From NCBI RefSeq assembly GCF_019029495.1, contig NZ_JAERQM010000003.1:1-64000 (forward strand): 64,000 nt of DNA. Reading direction: 5' to 3'. The DNA is from Falsiroseomonas oleicola. Lineage in GTDB: Bacteria > Pseudomonadota > Alphaproteobacteria > Acetobacterales > Acetobacteraceae. A program made the position numbers and the translations under genes. The notes under the pieces are model-generated. The model was not told the DNA's origin. It worked only from the letters and a program-made list of their open reading frames with translations, and searched no databases. The number at the start of each line of letters is the position of its first letter. Position 1 is the stretch's first letter. Shown here piece by piece: positions 38,209 through 48,324 of this stretch.

Positions 38209-38960
38209 CGCCCCATCGCGAACCACCAATGGATCGCGCGCTTCTCCAGGGTGACAAAAGCCCGGTTCAACGCATAGCCAAGTGCCGCCAGCAGAAGCAC
38301 CGTCGCATACATCTCCGGCGCGCGGCCGGCGAATTGCATGACGACGAGGTAGTTGCCGACGCCCTGCTCGCCCGCGATCATCTCCGCCACCACCGTGACC
38401 ACCAGCGCCAGGCCCAGCGCCACGCGCAGCCCGGCCAGGACATAGGGCAGGCAGGCGGGCAGCACGATGAAGGCGGCGCGGCGCCAGGGGCCGATGCCGA
38501 AGGTGCGGCCCATGGCGATGGCCTCCACCTCCACCGCGCGCACGCCCTGCATCGTATTGGTCAGCACCGGGAAGAAGACGGTTAGCGCCACCACGGTGAT
38601 CTTCATCGGATCATCGAGGCCGAGGAACAGCACCAGCGGCGGAATCACCGCCGGCACCGGGATCGGCCGCAGCGCTTCCACCACCACGCCGAACAGCCGC
38701 GCCGTGACAGGCACCAGCGCGAAGGCCAGCCCGACCACGACGCCCGCCAGCCCCCCGGCCAGCAGGCCGGAGAACATGCGCCAGAGCGAACCGCCGACGC
38801 GCAGCGGCAATTCGCCCGTGATGCTGTCGCGGATCAGCGCGGCCACCACCTCCGTCACCGGCGGCCAGTTCGGACTGTCCACCCAGCCCAGTCGCGCGGA
38901 GGCTTCCCACAGCGCGAAAAGGCCGAGCACCAGCCAGGTGCCGGAGGTGATGCGCCGCAT
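38205..38960 (-). CDS. ABC transporter permease, SsuC type (second copy)
   Basis: This 251-residue inner-membrane permease of the nitrate/sulfonate/taurine class contains RPIPVPAVIPPLVLFLGLDDPMKI and the coupling-loop region GPWRRAAFIVLPACLPYVLAGLRVALG. It is the last gene of the minus-strand Rieske operon, its start codon sharing one base with the stop of the binding-protein gene. A second, distinct permease lies upstream in the same operon, so the channel may be a heterodimer rather than the usual SsuC homodimer. Confidence 0.9.
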   Translation of the reverse strand: MRRITSGTWLVLGLFALWEASARLGWVDSPNWPPVTEVVAALIRDSITGELPLRVGGSLWRMFSGLLAGGLAGVVVGLAFALVPVTARLFGVVVEALRPIPVPAVIPPLVLFLGLDDPMKITVVALTVFFPVLTNTMQGVRAVEVEAIAMGRTFGIGPWRRAAFIVLPACLPYVLAGLRVALGLALVVTVVAEMIAGEQGVGNYLVVMQFAGRAPEMYATVLLLAALGYALNRAFVTLEKRAIHWWFAMGR

Positions 38961-39919
38961 CAGACCCGCGCGGTGCGGTGGATCAGCCCGGCGCTGGCCG
39001 GATAGGTGCCGGTCAGACCGTAGCGCTGCATCGTCGCGACCAGCTCATCCAGCTCCGCCGGCGTGACGCCCTTCGGATAGGCGGGCAGCGCCGTCTTCTG
39101 CAGACGCGCGAGTGGCACGCGGGAGAAGTTGGCGATCAGCTCCAGCAGGGCCGGCTGGCCGGCGCGTTCATTCACCCAGTCCACGCCCTTGTGCAGCGCG
39201 CGACCGAAGCGGTCGAACAGATCGGCATTCGCGGCGAGGTCCTCGGCCATCGCGACATACTGGGCATTGGTGCCGCCCGGCGCCGTCTCGCTGATCGGCC
39301 AGCCGATCCGCTCCAGCTTGTCGCCGTGGGTTTCGAGCGCCGCGGCGACGAAGGGTTCGGAGAAGATGGCGGCATCGACGCGGCCGCCGGCCAGCGCATC
39401 GGCCATCTGCGGGAAGGGCACTTCCACCGTGCTGACGCGGCGCCAGTCACCGCCGGTCTTCTCCACCCAGGCCATGCCGCGCAGCCAGACGATGTTGTTG
39501 CGGGTGTTGGAGGCCATGCGCTTGCCCTCCAGGTCGCGGCCCGTGGTGATGCCGCTGCCCTTGCGCACCAGCAGCGCCAGGATATCCGGCGGTGCGTCCT
39601 TGCCCTTGCTGGCGCCGGAGACGAAGCGGAAGGGCAGGCCCTCGCGCACGCCGAGCATGATGGAGACGACGTTGGAGAAGACCACGCGGAACTGCCCGGC
39701 GACGAGCCCCGGCAGGCCTGTGGCGCCGCCCGCGGTGGTGGAGGTGTCGATCTCGATCCCCTCCGCCGCAAAGTAGCCTTCGCGGATGGCCGCATGCAGC
39801 GGTGCCACGTCCAGCACCGGGATCACGCTGACCCGCATCTTGGTGAGGGACTGCGCGCGCAGCGACGGCGCCGCCAGTGCGGCGGGAATGGCAAGGGTGG
39901 CACGGCGGGTGATGTTCAC
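38960..39919 (-). CDS. ABC transporter substrate-binding protein, NMT1/SsuA type
   Basis: This 319-residue periplasmic protein begins with GTG 39919, which is preceded by a perfect AAGGAGG site; the ATG at 39982 lacks one. The N-terminus has a twin-arginine-like signal (NITRRATLAIPAALAAPSLRA). LHAAIREGYFAAEGIEID, SNVVSIMLGVREGLPF and DALAGGRVDAAIFSEPFV are typical of NMT1-like proteins that bind sulfonates, nitrate or aromatic acids. It sits between two permease genes. Confidence 0.9.
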   Translation of the reverse strand: MNITRRATLAIPAALAAPSLRAQSLTKMRVSVIPVLDVAPLHAAIREGYFAAEGIEIDTSTTAGGATGLPGLVAGQFRVVFSNVVSIMLGVREGLPFRFVSGASKGKDAPPDILALLVRKGSGITTGRDLEGKRMASNTRNNIVWLRGMAWVEKTGGDWRRVSTVEVPFPQMADALAGGRVDAAIFSEPFVAAALETHGDKLERIGWPISETAPGGTNAQYVAMAEDLAANADLFDRFGRALHKGVDWVNERAGQPALLELIANFSRVPLARLQKTALPAYPKGVTPAELDELVATMQRYGLTGTYPASAGLIHRTARV

Positions 39920-39932
39920 GGAAACCTCCTTG

Positions 39933-40689
39933 TTATGCGTTGCGATTCTGCCAATGCAGCGCCCGGCGTTCGAGGGCGGCAAAAATGCCGTTCAGCGCCA
40001 GGCCGAGCACGGCGAGGATGACCAGCCAGGCATACATCTGGCGGATCAGGAAGCTGCGCTGCATGTCGAGGATCAGGAAGCCCAGCCCACCCTCCCCGGC
40101 CAGCATCTCGGCCAGCACCGCCAGCACCAAAGCCAGGCCCAGGCTGATGCGCATGCCCGCCAGCACGAAGGGCAGCGCGGCCGGCAGCACCAGGTGCCAC
40201 AGCGTATGCGCCGTGCCCCAGCCATGGGTGCGCGCCGCGTCCAGCATCACCCGGTCGACGCCGCGCACGCCCTGGAGGGTGTTGAGCAGCACGGGGAAGA
40301 TCACCACCAGCGCAACGGAGGTGACCTTCATGGTGAAGCCGATGCCGAGGAACAGCATCAGCGGCGGCACCAGCGCCGATTTCGGCACCGGCCGCACCAG
40401 TTCCACCAGCGGTTCGAACAGCCGGAAGGCCGCCGGCCACCAGCCCATGGCGGTGCCGAGCACGATGCCTATCAGCGAGCCGATGGCAAAGCCGGCGAAG
40501 ACCAGCTTCAAGGTCGCCATCAGCGGTTCCACGAATTCCCCGCTGGCCAGAAGATCGAACAGCGTGGCGCCGATAACGGAGGGCGGCGGCATCAGCACGC
40601 GGCGGATCATGCCCGCCTGCACCGCCGCCTCCAGCCCCGCGATCAGCAGCGCCAGCACGGCGAGCCCCGGCAGGATGGCACGCAGCCGG

Positions 40690-40700
<11 letters not shown>
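39933..40700 (-). CDS. ABC transporter permease, SsuC type (first copy)
   Basis: This 255-residue permease has the family segments RPVPKSALVPPLMLFLGIGFTMKV and GWGTAHTLWHLVLPAALPFVLAGMRISLG. It overlaps the ATPase gene by 11 bases and precedes the binding-protein gene by 13 bases. It is clearly related to, but different from, the permease at 38205-38960. Confidence 0.9.
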
Positions 40701-41460
<760 letters not shown>

Positions 41461-41525
41461 CCGCTTCCTTTCCAGTGAGCCGTGCGGCGTTTCCGCAGGC
41501 GGGGTCGTTGCCCCGCCCGATCCCG

Positions 41526-42941
41526 TCAGAAGAGTTCGAAATACTCGCGATGTTCCCATTCCGAGACCTCGGTCTCGAAGCGGGCGATCTCCGCGCGCTT
41601 CATGCGCGCGAAATAGTCGATGAAGCCGGCACCGAAGGCATCCCGCGCCGCGTCACTGTCCTCCAGCGCCGCAATCGCCTCCGCCAGGCTGCGCGGCAGC
41701 AGCGGTGCCTCGGTGTCGTAGGGCGTGTCGGCCGGCGGGCCGGGGTCGCGCTGGGCGGCGATGCCTTCCAGCCCGTAGGCAAGTTGCGAGGCGAGGTAGA
41801 GATAGGGGTTTGCCGCCGGCTCCCCCACCCGGTTCTCCAGCCGCGTCGCCGGATCGCCCGGCGCGCCGAGTGCGCGCACCATCACGCCGCGGTTGTCGAT
41901 GCCCCAGATGGCACGGTCGGGCGCCAGCGACATCGGCCGGTAGCGCCGAAAACCGTTGATGGTGGGCGTGGAAAAGGCGGAGGCCGCGCGCGCATGGTGC
42001 AACAACCCACCGAGGAAATGCCGCGCCGTGTCCGACAGCAGCGTGTCTTCGCCGATGAAGGCGTTGCGGCCGTCGCGGACCAGCGACTGGTGCAGGTGCC
42101 AGCCGCTCGACATCACATTCGGGATGCGCGGGCGGCACATGAAGGTGGCGTGGTAGCCATGCCGCCGCGCCACCTGCTTCACCGCGCTGCGGAACAGCAC
42201 CATGGCGTCGGCGCTGGCCAGACCGGATTGCGGGCCGAAGGTGAACTCCACCTGGCTCGGCCCATATTCCACCTCCATCGAGCGCAGGGGAAGGCCCAGC
42301 GCCTGGATGTCACGGCGCAGGATTTCGAGGATGGGGTCGAGTTGGTCGTAGCGCAGCTCGGTCAGGTAGTTGTAGCCCTGCGTCAGCAGGGCGATGTCCG
42401 GCGGCGTGCCCGGCTGCCCCGCATCGCTGGGCGCCAGCTTCGGGTCGGTCAGGCGGAACAGGTGGAACTCCACCTCCAACCCGGTGACGTAGTCGAATCC
42501 CTGCTCCGCAGCCCGGGAAAGCTGTTGGCGCAGCAGGTGGCGCGTGCCGAGTGGCACCGGGCGGCCATCGGCGAAATAGGCGTCGCAGAGAATCCAGCCG
42601 GTATGCGGCGCCCAGGGCAGGATGCGGAAGGTGCCGGGGTCCGGGATCAGCAGCGCATCCGCCGCGCCCTCCATCGCCTTCTCGCCCATCGCGCCGCCCG
42701 CCGCCCACACCGGAAACACGGTGCGATGCGACGAATCCTTCAGCAGCAGCGTGGTGGTCATCGCCACGCCATTGGCCAGCGCACCCCTGGCCTCGCTGGC
42801 CATGATGGTCTTGCCGCGCAGGATGCCGTGCTGGTCGGGGAAGGCGAGGCGCAGCACGCCGAGGCCGGCGGCCTCGATCTGCCGCAGGATCTCGACGCGG
42901 TCGGCTTCGGCGTGCAGCCCGTGCCGCTGAACAAAACTCAT
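41526..42941 (-). CDS. Glutamine synthetase family ligase (gamma-glutamylamide synthetase type)
   Basis: This 471-residue ATP-dependent ligase belongs to the glutamine synthetase family, type III/PuuA-like rather than GlnA. LEVEFHLF, SMEVEYGPSQVEF, SGWHLHQSL and ENRVGEPAANPYLYLA are the metal- and glutamate-binding regions. Such enzymes join glutamate to amines (for example PuuA, or AtdA1/TdnQ in aniline degradation). Its ATG overlaps the Rieske stop codon (ATGA), a coupling that strongly links it to amine oxidation. The acceptor amine is unknown. Confidence 0.87.
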   Translation of the reverse strand: MSFVQRHGLHAEADRVEILRQIEAAGLGVLRLAFPDQHGILRGKTIMASEARGALANGVAMTTTLLLKDSSHRTVFPVWAAGGAMGEKAMEGAADALLIPDPGTFRILPWAPHTGWILCDAYFADGRPVPLGTRHLLRQQLSRAAEQGFDYVTGLEVEFHLFRLTDPKLAPSDAGQPGTPPDIALLTQGYNYLTELRYDQLDPILEILRRDIQALGLPLRSMEVEYGPSQVEFTFGPQSGLASADAMVLFRSAVKQVARRHGYHATFMCRPRIPNVMSSGWHLHQSLVRDGRNAFIGEDTLLSDTARHFLGGLLHHARAASAFSTPTINGFRRYRPMSLAPDRAIWGIDNRGVMVRALGAPGDPATRLENRVGEPAANPYLYLASQLAYGLEGIAAQRDPGPPADTPYDTEAPLLPRSLAEAIAALEDSDAARDAFGAGFIDYFARMKRAEIARFETEVSEWEHREYFELF

Positions 42942-44263
42942 TCGGCGGCGAGTGCCGGCGGGGCCCAGGGGGCGGCGCCGCGGCGGCGTGCCACCGCTTC
43001 GCGCCAGCGCGTCTGCCATTCGGCGGCGGGCGACATGGTGTCGATGGTGGCAGGCCCCACGATGCCCGATGTCGTCACGGCGTCCTGCATCAGCGCCGGC
43101 AGCTTGCCTTCCTCCATCGCCGCCATGGCGCGCATCAGCAGGCGGCGATTGGCGGCGATCGCCTTGTCGGTACTCGCCAGATTCTCCCGCGTGCGGTCCT
43201 GGATGGCACCTTGCGATTCAACGGCCCATTGGTCGTGGACGTTGATATCCTCGCCCATGCCCGTATAGGTCTCGCGCGCCTGTTCCTCCGGGTCGAAGCC
43301 GTAGTCGTTATGGGCGCCGAGTTTCGGCAGGTAGTCCGGCAGGCTGTAGGATTCCAGCCGCTGCGCGCGCATCTGCGCCTTGTCCACGGGCTTGGCGAAG
43401 CTGGTGAAGATCGCGACCCAGTAGGTATGCGTGTCATCCACCGGCATGTGCCATTGGGTGATGGTCATCTCCGCGCTCATCGGAATCACGAAGGCCTGCG
43501 GGAAGACCAGGTTGGTCACGCGCACATGGGTGGTCGCCTCGTTGATGCTGCGCAGCGCCGTCACGCGCAGGCCGTAATCGGTGTTCTCCACCTCGATCCG
43601 CGGTCGGGCATATTCGCGCAGCACATAGGTCATCGGCAGGTCGGAACCGTCGGAAGTGGCGCGGAACTGCTTGCCATAGGCCTCCGCCGCGTCGCCATCC
43701 TCGAAGAAGCGATGCAGGAAGCTGGCATGGGCGGGGTCGATGCCGACTTCCAGCGCCTGAAGCCAGTTGCAGGAGATCAGGCCCTTGAAGGCGAAGACAT
43801 GCGTGTCCGGCGCGGTGAAGCAATCCAGCGCCGGAAAGGGCGGCGCCGCACCCTCGCCCAGGAAGGCGAAGACGATGCCGCTGCGCAGCTCCACCGGATA
43901 GGAGCGCTGGCGGATACGGGTGCAGAGCGTGCTTCCCTCCGCCTCCGCCGGCGTGTCGAGGCACTTGCCCTGCACGTCGAACAGCCAGCCATGGAAGGGG
44001 CAGCGCAGCCCGCCATCCTCCAGCCGCCCGAAAGCGAGGTCGGCGTTGCGATGCGGGCAGTCGCGGTCGAGCAGGCCGAGACGCCCCTGCTCGTCGCGGA
44101 ACAGCACGAAGTCCTGCCCCAGTGCGCGCACGGCCCGCACCGGCCGCTTCGCCTCCAGCTCGTCCACCAGGGCGATCGGCTGCCAGTATTGCCGCAGCAC
44201 GCGCCCGCCCGGCGTGCCGGGACCGACGCGGGTCAGGCGTTCGTTGTGTTCGGCGGAGATCAT
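42938..44263 (-). CDS. Rieske aromatic ring-hydroxylating oxygenase, alpha subunit
   Basis: This 441-residue oxygenase activates O2 at a mononuclear iron using electrons from a Rieske [2Fe-2S] cluster. The Rieske ligands are CPHRNADL and CPFHGW (CXH...CX2H), and the iron site is EVGIDPAHASFLH (E-X3-D-X2-H-X4-H). QYWQPIALVDEL and the layout resemble phthalate 4,5-dioxygenase-like single-component alpha subunits. I start at ATG 44263; a GTG at 44290 would fall inside the palindrome and lacks a ribosome site. No ferredoxin or reductase gene is nearby. It heads the minus-strand operon, divergent from the IclR gene. Confidence 0.9.
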   Translation of the reverse strand: MISAEHNERLTRVGPGTPGGRVLRQYWQPIALVDELEAKRPVRAVRALGQDFVLFRDEQGRLGLLDRDCPHRNADLAFGRLEDGGLRCPFHGWLFDVQGKCLDTPAEAEGSTLCTRIRQRSYPVELRSGIVFAFLGEGAAPPFPALDCFTAPDTHVFAFKGLISCNWLQALEVGIDPAHASFLHRFFEDGDAAEAYGKQFRATSDGSDLPMTYVLREYARPRIEVENTDYGLRVTALRSINEATTHVRVTNLVFPQAFVIPMSAEMTITQWHMPVDDTHTYWVAIFTSFAKPVDKAQMRAQRLESYSLPDYLPKLGAHNDYGFDPEEQARETYTGMGEDINVHDQWAVESQGAIQDRTRENLASTDKAIAANRRLLMRAMAAMEEGKLPALMQDAVTTSGIVGPATIDTMSPAAEWQTRWREAVARRRGAAPWAPPALAAE

Positions 44264-44284
44264 GGCGGCGGCGGCTCCGGCAGC

Positions 44285-44305
44285 AGTGTTCACTGACCGA
44301 ACACT
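44285..44305. promoter_or_regulatory. Palindromic operator between Rieske operon and iclR-type gene
   Basis: AGTGTTC (44285-44291), a 7-base spacer and GAACACT (44299-44305) form a perfect inverted repeat in the 107-base divergent intergenic region. Its position between the oxygenase operon and an IclR regulator makes it the likely binding site of that regulator, controlling both directions. Confidence 0.65.
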
Positions 44306-44370
44306 TGTGCGATAGAGTAAACAAAGCCGCGGGCCGCCGGCAAGCGGGAGATTGAGGGAATGGGAATCCA

Positions 44371-45171
44371 ATGCCGCGCCTGAAGGCCGAGGATGCGGAA
44401 CGCCGGGAAGCCGCGGGCCATGGACCGGATTTTCTCGAGGCCCTGGCGCGTGGCCTGGCCGTACTCCAGGCCTTCGGGCCGGAGCGCCGACAGATGACGC
44501 TGGCCGAGACGGCGCGCGTTGTGGACCTGCCGCGCGCCACGGTGCGCCGCGCGCTGCACACGCTGGTCACGCTCGGCCATGTCGAAAGTGACGGGCGGCT
44601 GTTCCGGCTGACGCCGCGCGTGCTGCGGCTGGCCTCCGGCTATCTCGGCGCCAACGGCCTGTCCGCCATCCTGCAACCGCGCTGCGAGAGGCTGAGCGCC
44701 GAGGTCGGCGCGCCCTGCTCGGCCGCGGTGCTGGATGGGGGCGACATCGTCTTCATCGCCTATGGCCAGCCGGCGCGCCTGCTCAATCTCACCACCATGG
44801 TCGGCCTGCGCCTGCCCGCCTTCTGCACCGCGTTGGGCCGCGTGCTGCTGGCCGGACTGCCAGAGGCGGAGATGGACGCGGTGCTGGCACAGCACCCGCC
44901 CTTCGCCGTCACGCCGCAGACGGAACTCGACCCGCTGCGCATCCGCAAGCGCATCGCCAAGGCGCGCAGCGACGGCTTTGCATTGGTGGACCAGGAAGCC
45001 GAGCAGGGCTTTCGGTCGCTTGCCGTACCGCTGCGACGGCATGATGGGCGCGTGGTCGCCGCGCTGAACATCGGCATGCACAGCGAACGCGGCACGGCCA
45101 CGGTCTTGCGGGACAGCTACCTGCCGCTGCTGCGCGCGCAGGCCACCGACCTCGCGCCGCAATTGTTGTGA
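44371..45171 (+). CDS. IclR family transcriptional regulator
   Basis: This 266-residue regulator has an N-terminal winged helix-turn-helix (about residues 22-80: LEALARGLAVLQAF, MTLAETARVVDLPRATVRRALHTL) and a C-terminal effector-binding domain (residues 90-260, with LRLPAFCTALGRVLLAGL, typical of PcaR/PobR-like members). Such proteins usually sense an aromatic or dicarboxylic compound. It is divergent from the Rieske operon with a 21-base palindrome between them. Confidence 0.93.
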   Translation: MPRLKAEDAERREAAGHGPDFLEALARGLAVLQAFGPERRQMTLAETARVVDLPRATVRRALHTLVTLGHVESDGRLFRLTPRVLRLASGYLGANGLSAILQPRCERLSAEVGAPCSAAVLDGGDIVFIAYGQPARLLNLTTMVGLRLPAFCTALGRVLLAGLPEAEMDAVLAQHPPFAVTPQTELDPLRIRKRIAKARSDGFALVDQEAEQGFRSLAVPLRRHDGRVVAALNIGMHSERGTATVLRDSYLPLLRAQATDLAPQLL

Positions 45172-45175
45172 CCTT

Positions 45176-45194
45176 GTTGCGCGCCGCGCGCAAC
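45176..45194. repeat. 19-base palindrome after iclR-type gene
   Basis: GTTGCGCGC (45176-45184) and GCGCGCAAC (45186-45194) are perfect 9-base arms around one central C. It lies 4 bases after the regulator stop codon and 62 bases before the next start codon. It may be a terminator-like hairpin without a T run, or an operator for the following catabolic operon. Confidence 0.5.
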
Positions 45195-45256
45195 GCGGGT
45201 TAGCATTCCGCACAGCGGTTCGGTCTTCGAACACCGCCAGGCCCCAGGGACCCAGC

Positions 45257-46498
45257 ATGCGCATCGCGGTGATCGGCAATGGCATCGTCGGCACCGCCAC
45301 CGCGGCTTGGCTGCAGCGCGATGGCCACCAGGTCACGTTTGTTGATCCGCTCGGCCCGGCGGAGGCGACCTCCTTCGGCAATGCCGGCTCGCTCTCCCCC
45401 TCCGCCTGCCTGCCAGTCGGCATGCCGGGGATGTGGAAGAAGGTGCCGGGCTGGCTGCTGGATCCGCTCGGGCCGCTCGCCGTGCGCTGGTGGTACACGC
45501 CCGTGGTCGCGCCCTGGCTCGCGCGCTTCCTCAAGCATTCGTCGCGAGAGGAGGTGGTGCGTATCGCCACGGCACTGCGCGGCTTGTTGGCGCCGATCTT
45601 CGATTGCTACGAGCCACTGCTGCAACGTGCCAATGCCAGCGGTCTGATGCGCCGTTCCGGCTGCCTCTATGTCTACTCCGGACCCGAGGCCGCGCGGCAA
45701 TGGGCCTGGGGGATGAACCTGCGCCGTTCGCTCGGCGTCGAGATGCGCGACGTGGCCGAGGACGAACTCGTGGCGCTGGAGCCCGACCTGAAAGGCCGCT
45801 TCCGCTTCGGCATTCTGGCGCCCGAGAATGGCAGCACGCTCGACCCCGCCGCGATGACGCGCGCGCTGTTCGAGCAATGCGAACGCGACGGCGCCCAGGT
45901 GCATCGCGCCCGCGTCAGCGGCTTTCGCGTCAAGGGCGGTTCCGTCCATGCGCTGGAATTGGAAGGCGGGGAGACGCTGGAGACGGAAGGCGTGGTGCTG
46001 GCCGGCGGCGCCTGGTCCGCGAGGCTCGCAAACCAGCTCGGCCCACGGATCCCGTTGGAGACGCAGCGCGGCTATCACGTGACCGTCGGCAGCAACAACC
46101 TGGCGCTGCGCCACACCGTGATGGCGGTGGAGCACAACCTGATGGTGAACCCCATGCGGATGGGTCTTCGCCTCGCCGGCTCCGTTGAATTCGCCGGCCT
46201 CCACGCCGCGCCGGATTATCGCCGCGCCGCCATGCTGCTGGCCCGTGGCCGCGAGATGTTTCCGCATCTGGATACCAGCCAGACCAGCGAATGGATGGGC
46301 CATCGCCCCTGCCTGCCGGACAGCCTGCCGGTGATCGGCCGGGCGCCGCGCGTCGACAATGCCTGGTTCGCCTTCGGCCATGGCCATATCGGCATGTGCG
46401 GCGCGGCCAGCACGGGGCGCGAAGTGGCGCATCTGGTCGCCGGCCGCGATCCGGAGATCGATCTTTCGGCGTTTGCGCCGACGCGCTGGTCGTGGTGA
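45257..46498 (+). CDS. FAD-dependent D-amino-acid dehydrogenase family protein
   Basis: This 413-residue oxidoreductase has the N-terminal FAD Rossmann motif VIGNGIVGTATAAWL and the DadA-like ending GHRPCLPDSLPVIGRAP and FAFGHGHIGMCGAASTG. Family members remove the amino group of D-amino acids and pass electrons to the respiratory chain. The start ATG 45257 has AGGGA 6 bases upstream. It shares one base with the following HyuA gene, which fits a route in which a hydantoin-type compound is opened to a D-amino acid and then oxidised; this link is inference. Confidence 0.88.
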   Translation: MRIAVIGNGIVGTATAAWLQRDGHQVTFVDPLGPAEATSFGNAGSLSPSACLPVGMPGMWKKVPGWLLDPLGPLAVRWWYTPVVAPWLARFLKHSSREEVVRIATALRGLLAPIFDCYEPLLQRANASGLMRRSGCLYVYSGPEAARQWAWGMNLRRSLGVEMRDVAEDELVALEPDLKGRFRFGILAPENGSTLDPAAMTRALFEQCERDGAQVHRARVSGFRVKGGSVHALELEGGETLETEGVVLAGGAWSARLANQLGPRIPLETQRGYHVTVGSNNLALRHTVMAVEHNLMVNPMRMGLRLAGSVEFAGLHAAPDYRRAAMLLARGREMFPHLDTSQTSEWMGHRPCLPDSLPVIGRAPRVDNAWFAFGHGHIGMCGAASTGREVAHLVAGRDPEIDLSAFAPTRWSW

Positions 46499-48324
46499 TG
46501 CAGGGGTGGAGTGTCGCCATCGATCTCGGCGGCGATTTTTCCGACCTTTTTGCGAGTGCGCCGGACGGCCCACCGCGGATGCTGAAACACCCCGCTTCCA
46601 CGGCGCCACTGGCCGAAGCCATCGGCGCACTGCTGGCGGAGGCCGGCATCACGCAGATCGCGCAGCTTCGCATCGCCACCACGCTCGCGACAAACGCCCT
46701 GGTCAGCGGCCGGGCCGGGCCGGTGGCGCTGGTGGCGACGCGGGGCTTTGTCGATGTGCCGGATCTCGGCCGGCAATCGAAGCGTGACCCGATGGATGAA
46801 CGGCCACCGCCGCCCACGCCACCAACCCTGTCACCCGCGGCGCTGCGCATGGAGGTCGGCGGCCGCATCGATGCGACGGGCGCGGAGGTCGAGCCGCTCG
46901 ATGAACTGGAAGCGCTACGCGCCCAGATCGCCAAGCTGCCGGCGAACACGCCCGTCGCCATCAGCCTGCTCTTCGCGCCGCTGAATTCCGCCCATGAGCT
47001 GGCCGTGGCAGAAGCCATCGCGGCGGAGCGTCCCGACCTGCCGCTGTCGCTCTCGCACCGCGTCGATCCGGGCCTGCGCGAATTCGAACGCACGCTCGCC
47101 ACACTGGCCGATGCCGCGCTGAAGCCGCTGCTGGCCGGGCGCTTCGACGGGGTCCTGCCCGCCCCCTGGCTGCTGCGCGCGGAAGGCGGTCTGGCGCCAC
47201 TGGCGGAGGCCCTGGCGCAGCCCCTCGGCCTCGCTCTGTCCGGCCCCGCCGCCGGGGCGCGCGCCGTTGCCTTCTGGGCGCAAGGCGAGGACGCCATCGG
47301 CCTCGACATGGGCGGCACGACCACGGAGATCAGCCTGGTCCGCGCCGGCACGCCGCTGACGGCGCGGGAGATCGGCCTGGGCGCGCTGCGGCTGCGCTGC
47401 CCGGCGCTGGATGTGGAAAGCCTGGCCATGGGTGGCGGCACCACGGTCACGCTCGACGCCGGCAGGCTGCGCTTCGGCACCCCCGCGCGCCCGGCCTGCC
47501 GTGGCGGCAGCGCGGCGACGCTGACCGATGCGGCGCTGCTGGCCGGCTGGCTGCCCGGCACGGCGCCGGGACTGGCGCTGGATGCGGCGGCCGCCCGAAC
47601 CGCGCTGGTCGCGGCGCTGGGCACGGAGCAGGTCGCGCCGGTGCTGGAACTGGCGGAGGCCAGGGTGGCGGATGCGCTGCGCCGCATCGCGCTGCGCCGT
47701 GGCCTGGACCCGACCCGCGCCTTGCTGGTGGCCGGCGGCGGCGCCGGGCCGCTGCATGCCGCCGCCATCGCCGCCCGCATCGGCGCCCGCCGCGTGCTGG
47801 TGCCGCCCGCGCCCGGGTTGCTTTCCGCCTTTGGCCTGGCCCTGGCCCCGGCCGCGGCGAGCCTGGAGGCGCCCTGCGACCTGCCCTTGGCCGATATCGC
47901 CACGCTGGAGCCCCAGGCAGCCGCCCAGGCGGCGGCGCTGACCACCCGGCTCGCGGCCTGGGTCTGCCCCGCCACGCCGCACCACAGTCTCGCCATGGCC
48001 TATGCCGGCCAGTCGGAGCCCCTGACCCTGGCCTGGACCTCGGGCGAGCCGCCGGAGGCGCTAGCGGCGCGTTTCGACGCCGCCCACGCCCTGCTGCGCG
48101 GCCATGCCCCCGGCGGCGCGCGGCGCATTCTCGCTCAAAGCTGCGTCGCGCAGGCCGCGCTCGGCCTGCCACCCACGCCGCCTTCGCCACCGCCCACGAG
48201 GTCCCGCGAACTGCCGGATGGCACGATGCTGCAGGACGGGCCGGACGCCACGCTCCGCATCCCGCCCGGCTGGCGCGCCACCCCGCGCGCCGATGGCGCG
48301 CTGCTGCTGGAAGCCGCGCCATGA
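46498..48324 (+). CDS. Hydantoinase/oxoprolinase subunit A, second divergent copy
   Basis: This 608-residue HyuA homologue is about 70 residues shorter than the copy at 4844. The N-terminal motif reads IDLGGDFSD in place of the usual DVGGTFTD, so the first Thr is replaced by Asp. The central GLDMGGTTTEISLV and AGGGAGPLHAAA are intact. The C-terminal region is truncated compared with full-length HyuA and ends in a proline-rich segment. It overlaps the dehydrogenase stop by one base and the HyuB gene by ATGA. Its activity could differ from that of classical HyuA. Confidence 0.85.
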   Translation: MQGWSVAIDLGGDFSDLFASAPDGPPRMLKHPASTAPLAEAIGALLAEAGITQIAQLRIATTLATNALVSGRAGPVALVATRGFVDVPDLGRQSKRDPMDERPPPPTPPTLSPAALRMEVGGRIDATGAEVEPLDELEALRAQIAKLPANTPVAISLLFAPLNSAHELAVAEAIAAERPDLPLSLSHRVDPGLREFERTLATLADAALKPLLAGRFDGVLPAPWLLRAEGGLAPLAEALAQPLGLALSGPAAGARAVAFWAQGEDAIGLDMGGTTTEISLVRAGTPLTAREIGLGALRLRCPALDVESLAMGGGTTVTLDAGRLRFGTPARPACRGGSAATLTDAALLAGWLPGTAPGLALDAAAARTALVAALGTEQVAPVLELAEARVADALRRIALRRGLDPTRALLVAGGGAGPLHAAAIAARIGARRVLVPPAPGLLSAFGLALAPAAASLEAPCDLPLADIATLEPQAAAQAAALTTRLAAWVCPATPHHSLAMAYAGQSEPLTLAWTSGEPPEALAARFDAAHALLRGHAPGGARRILAQSCVAQAALGLPPTPPSPPPTRSRELPDGTMLQDGPDATLRIPPGWRATPRADGALLLEAAP

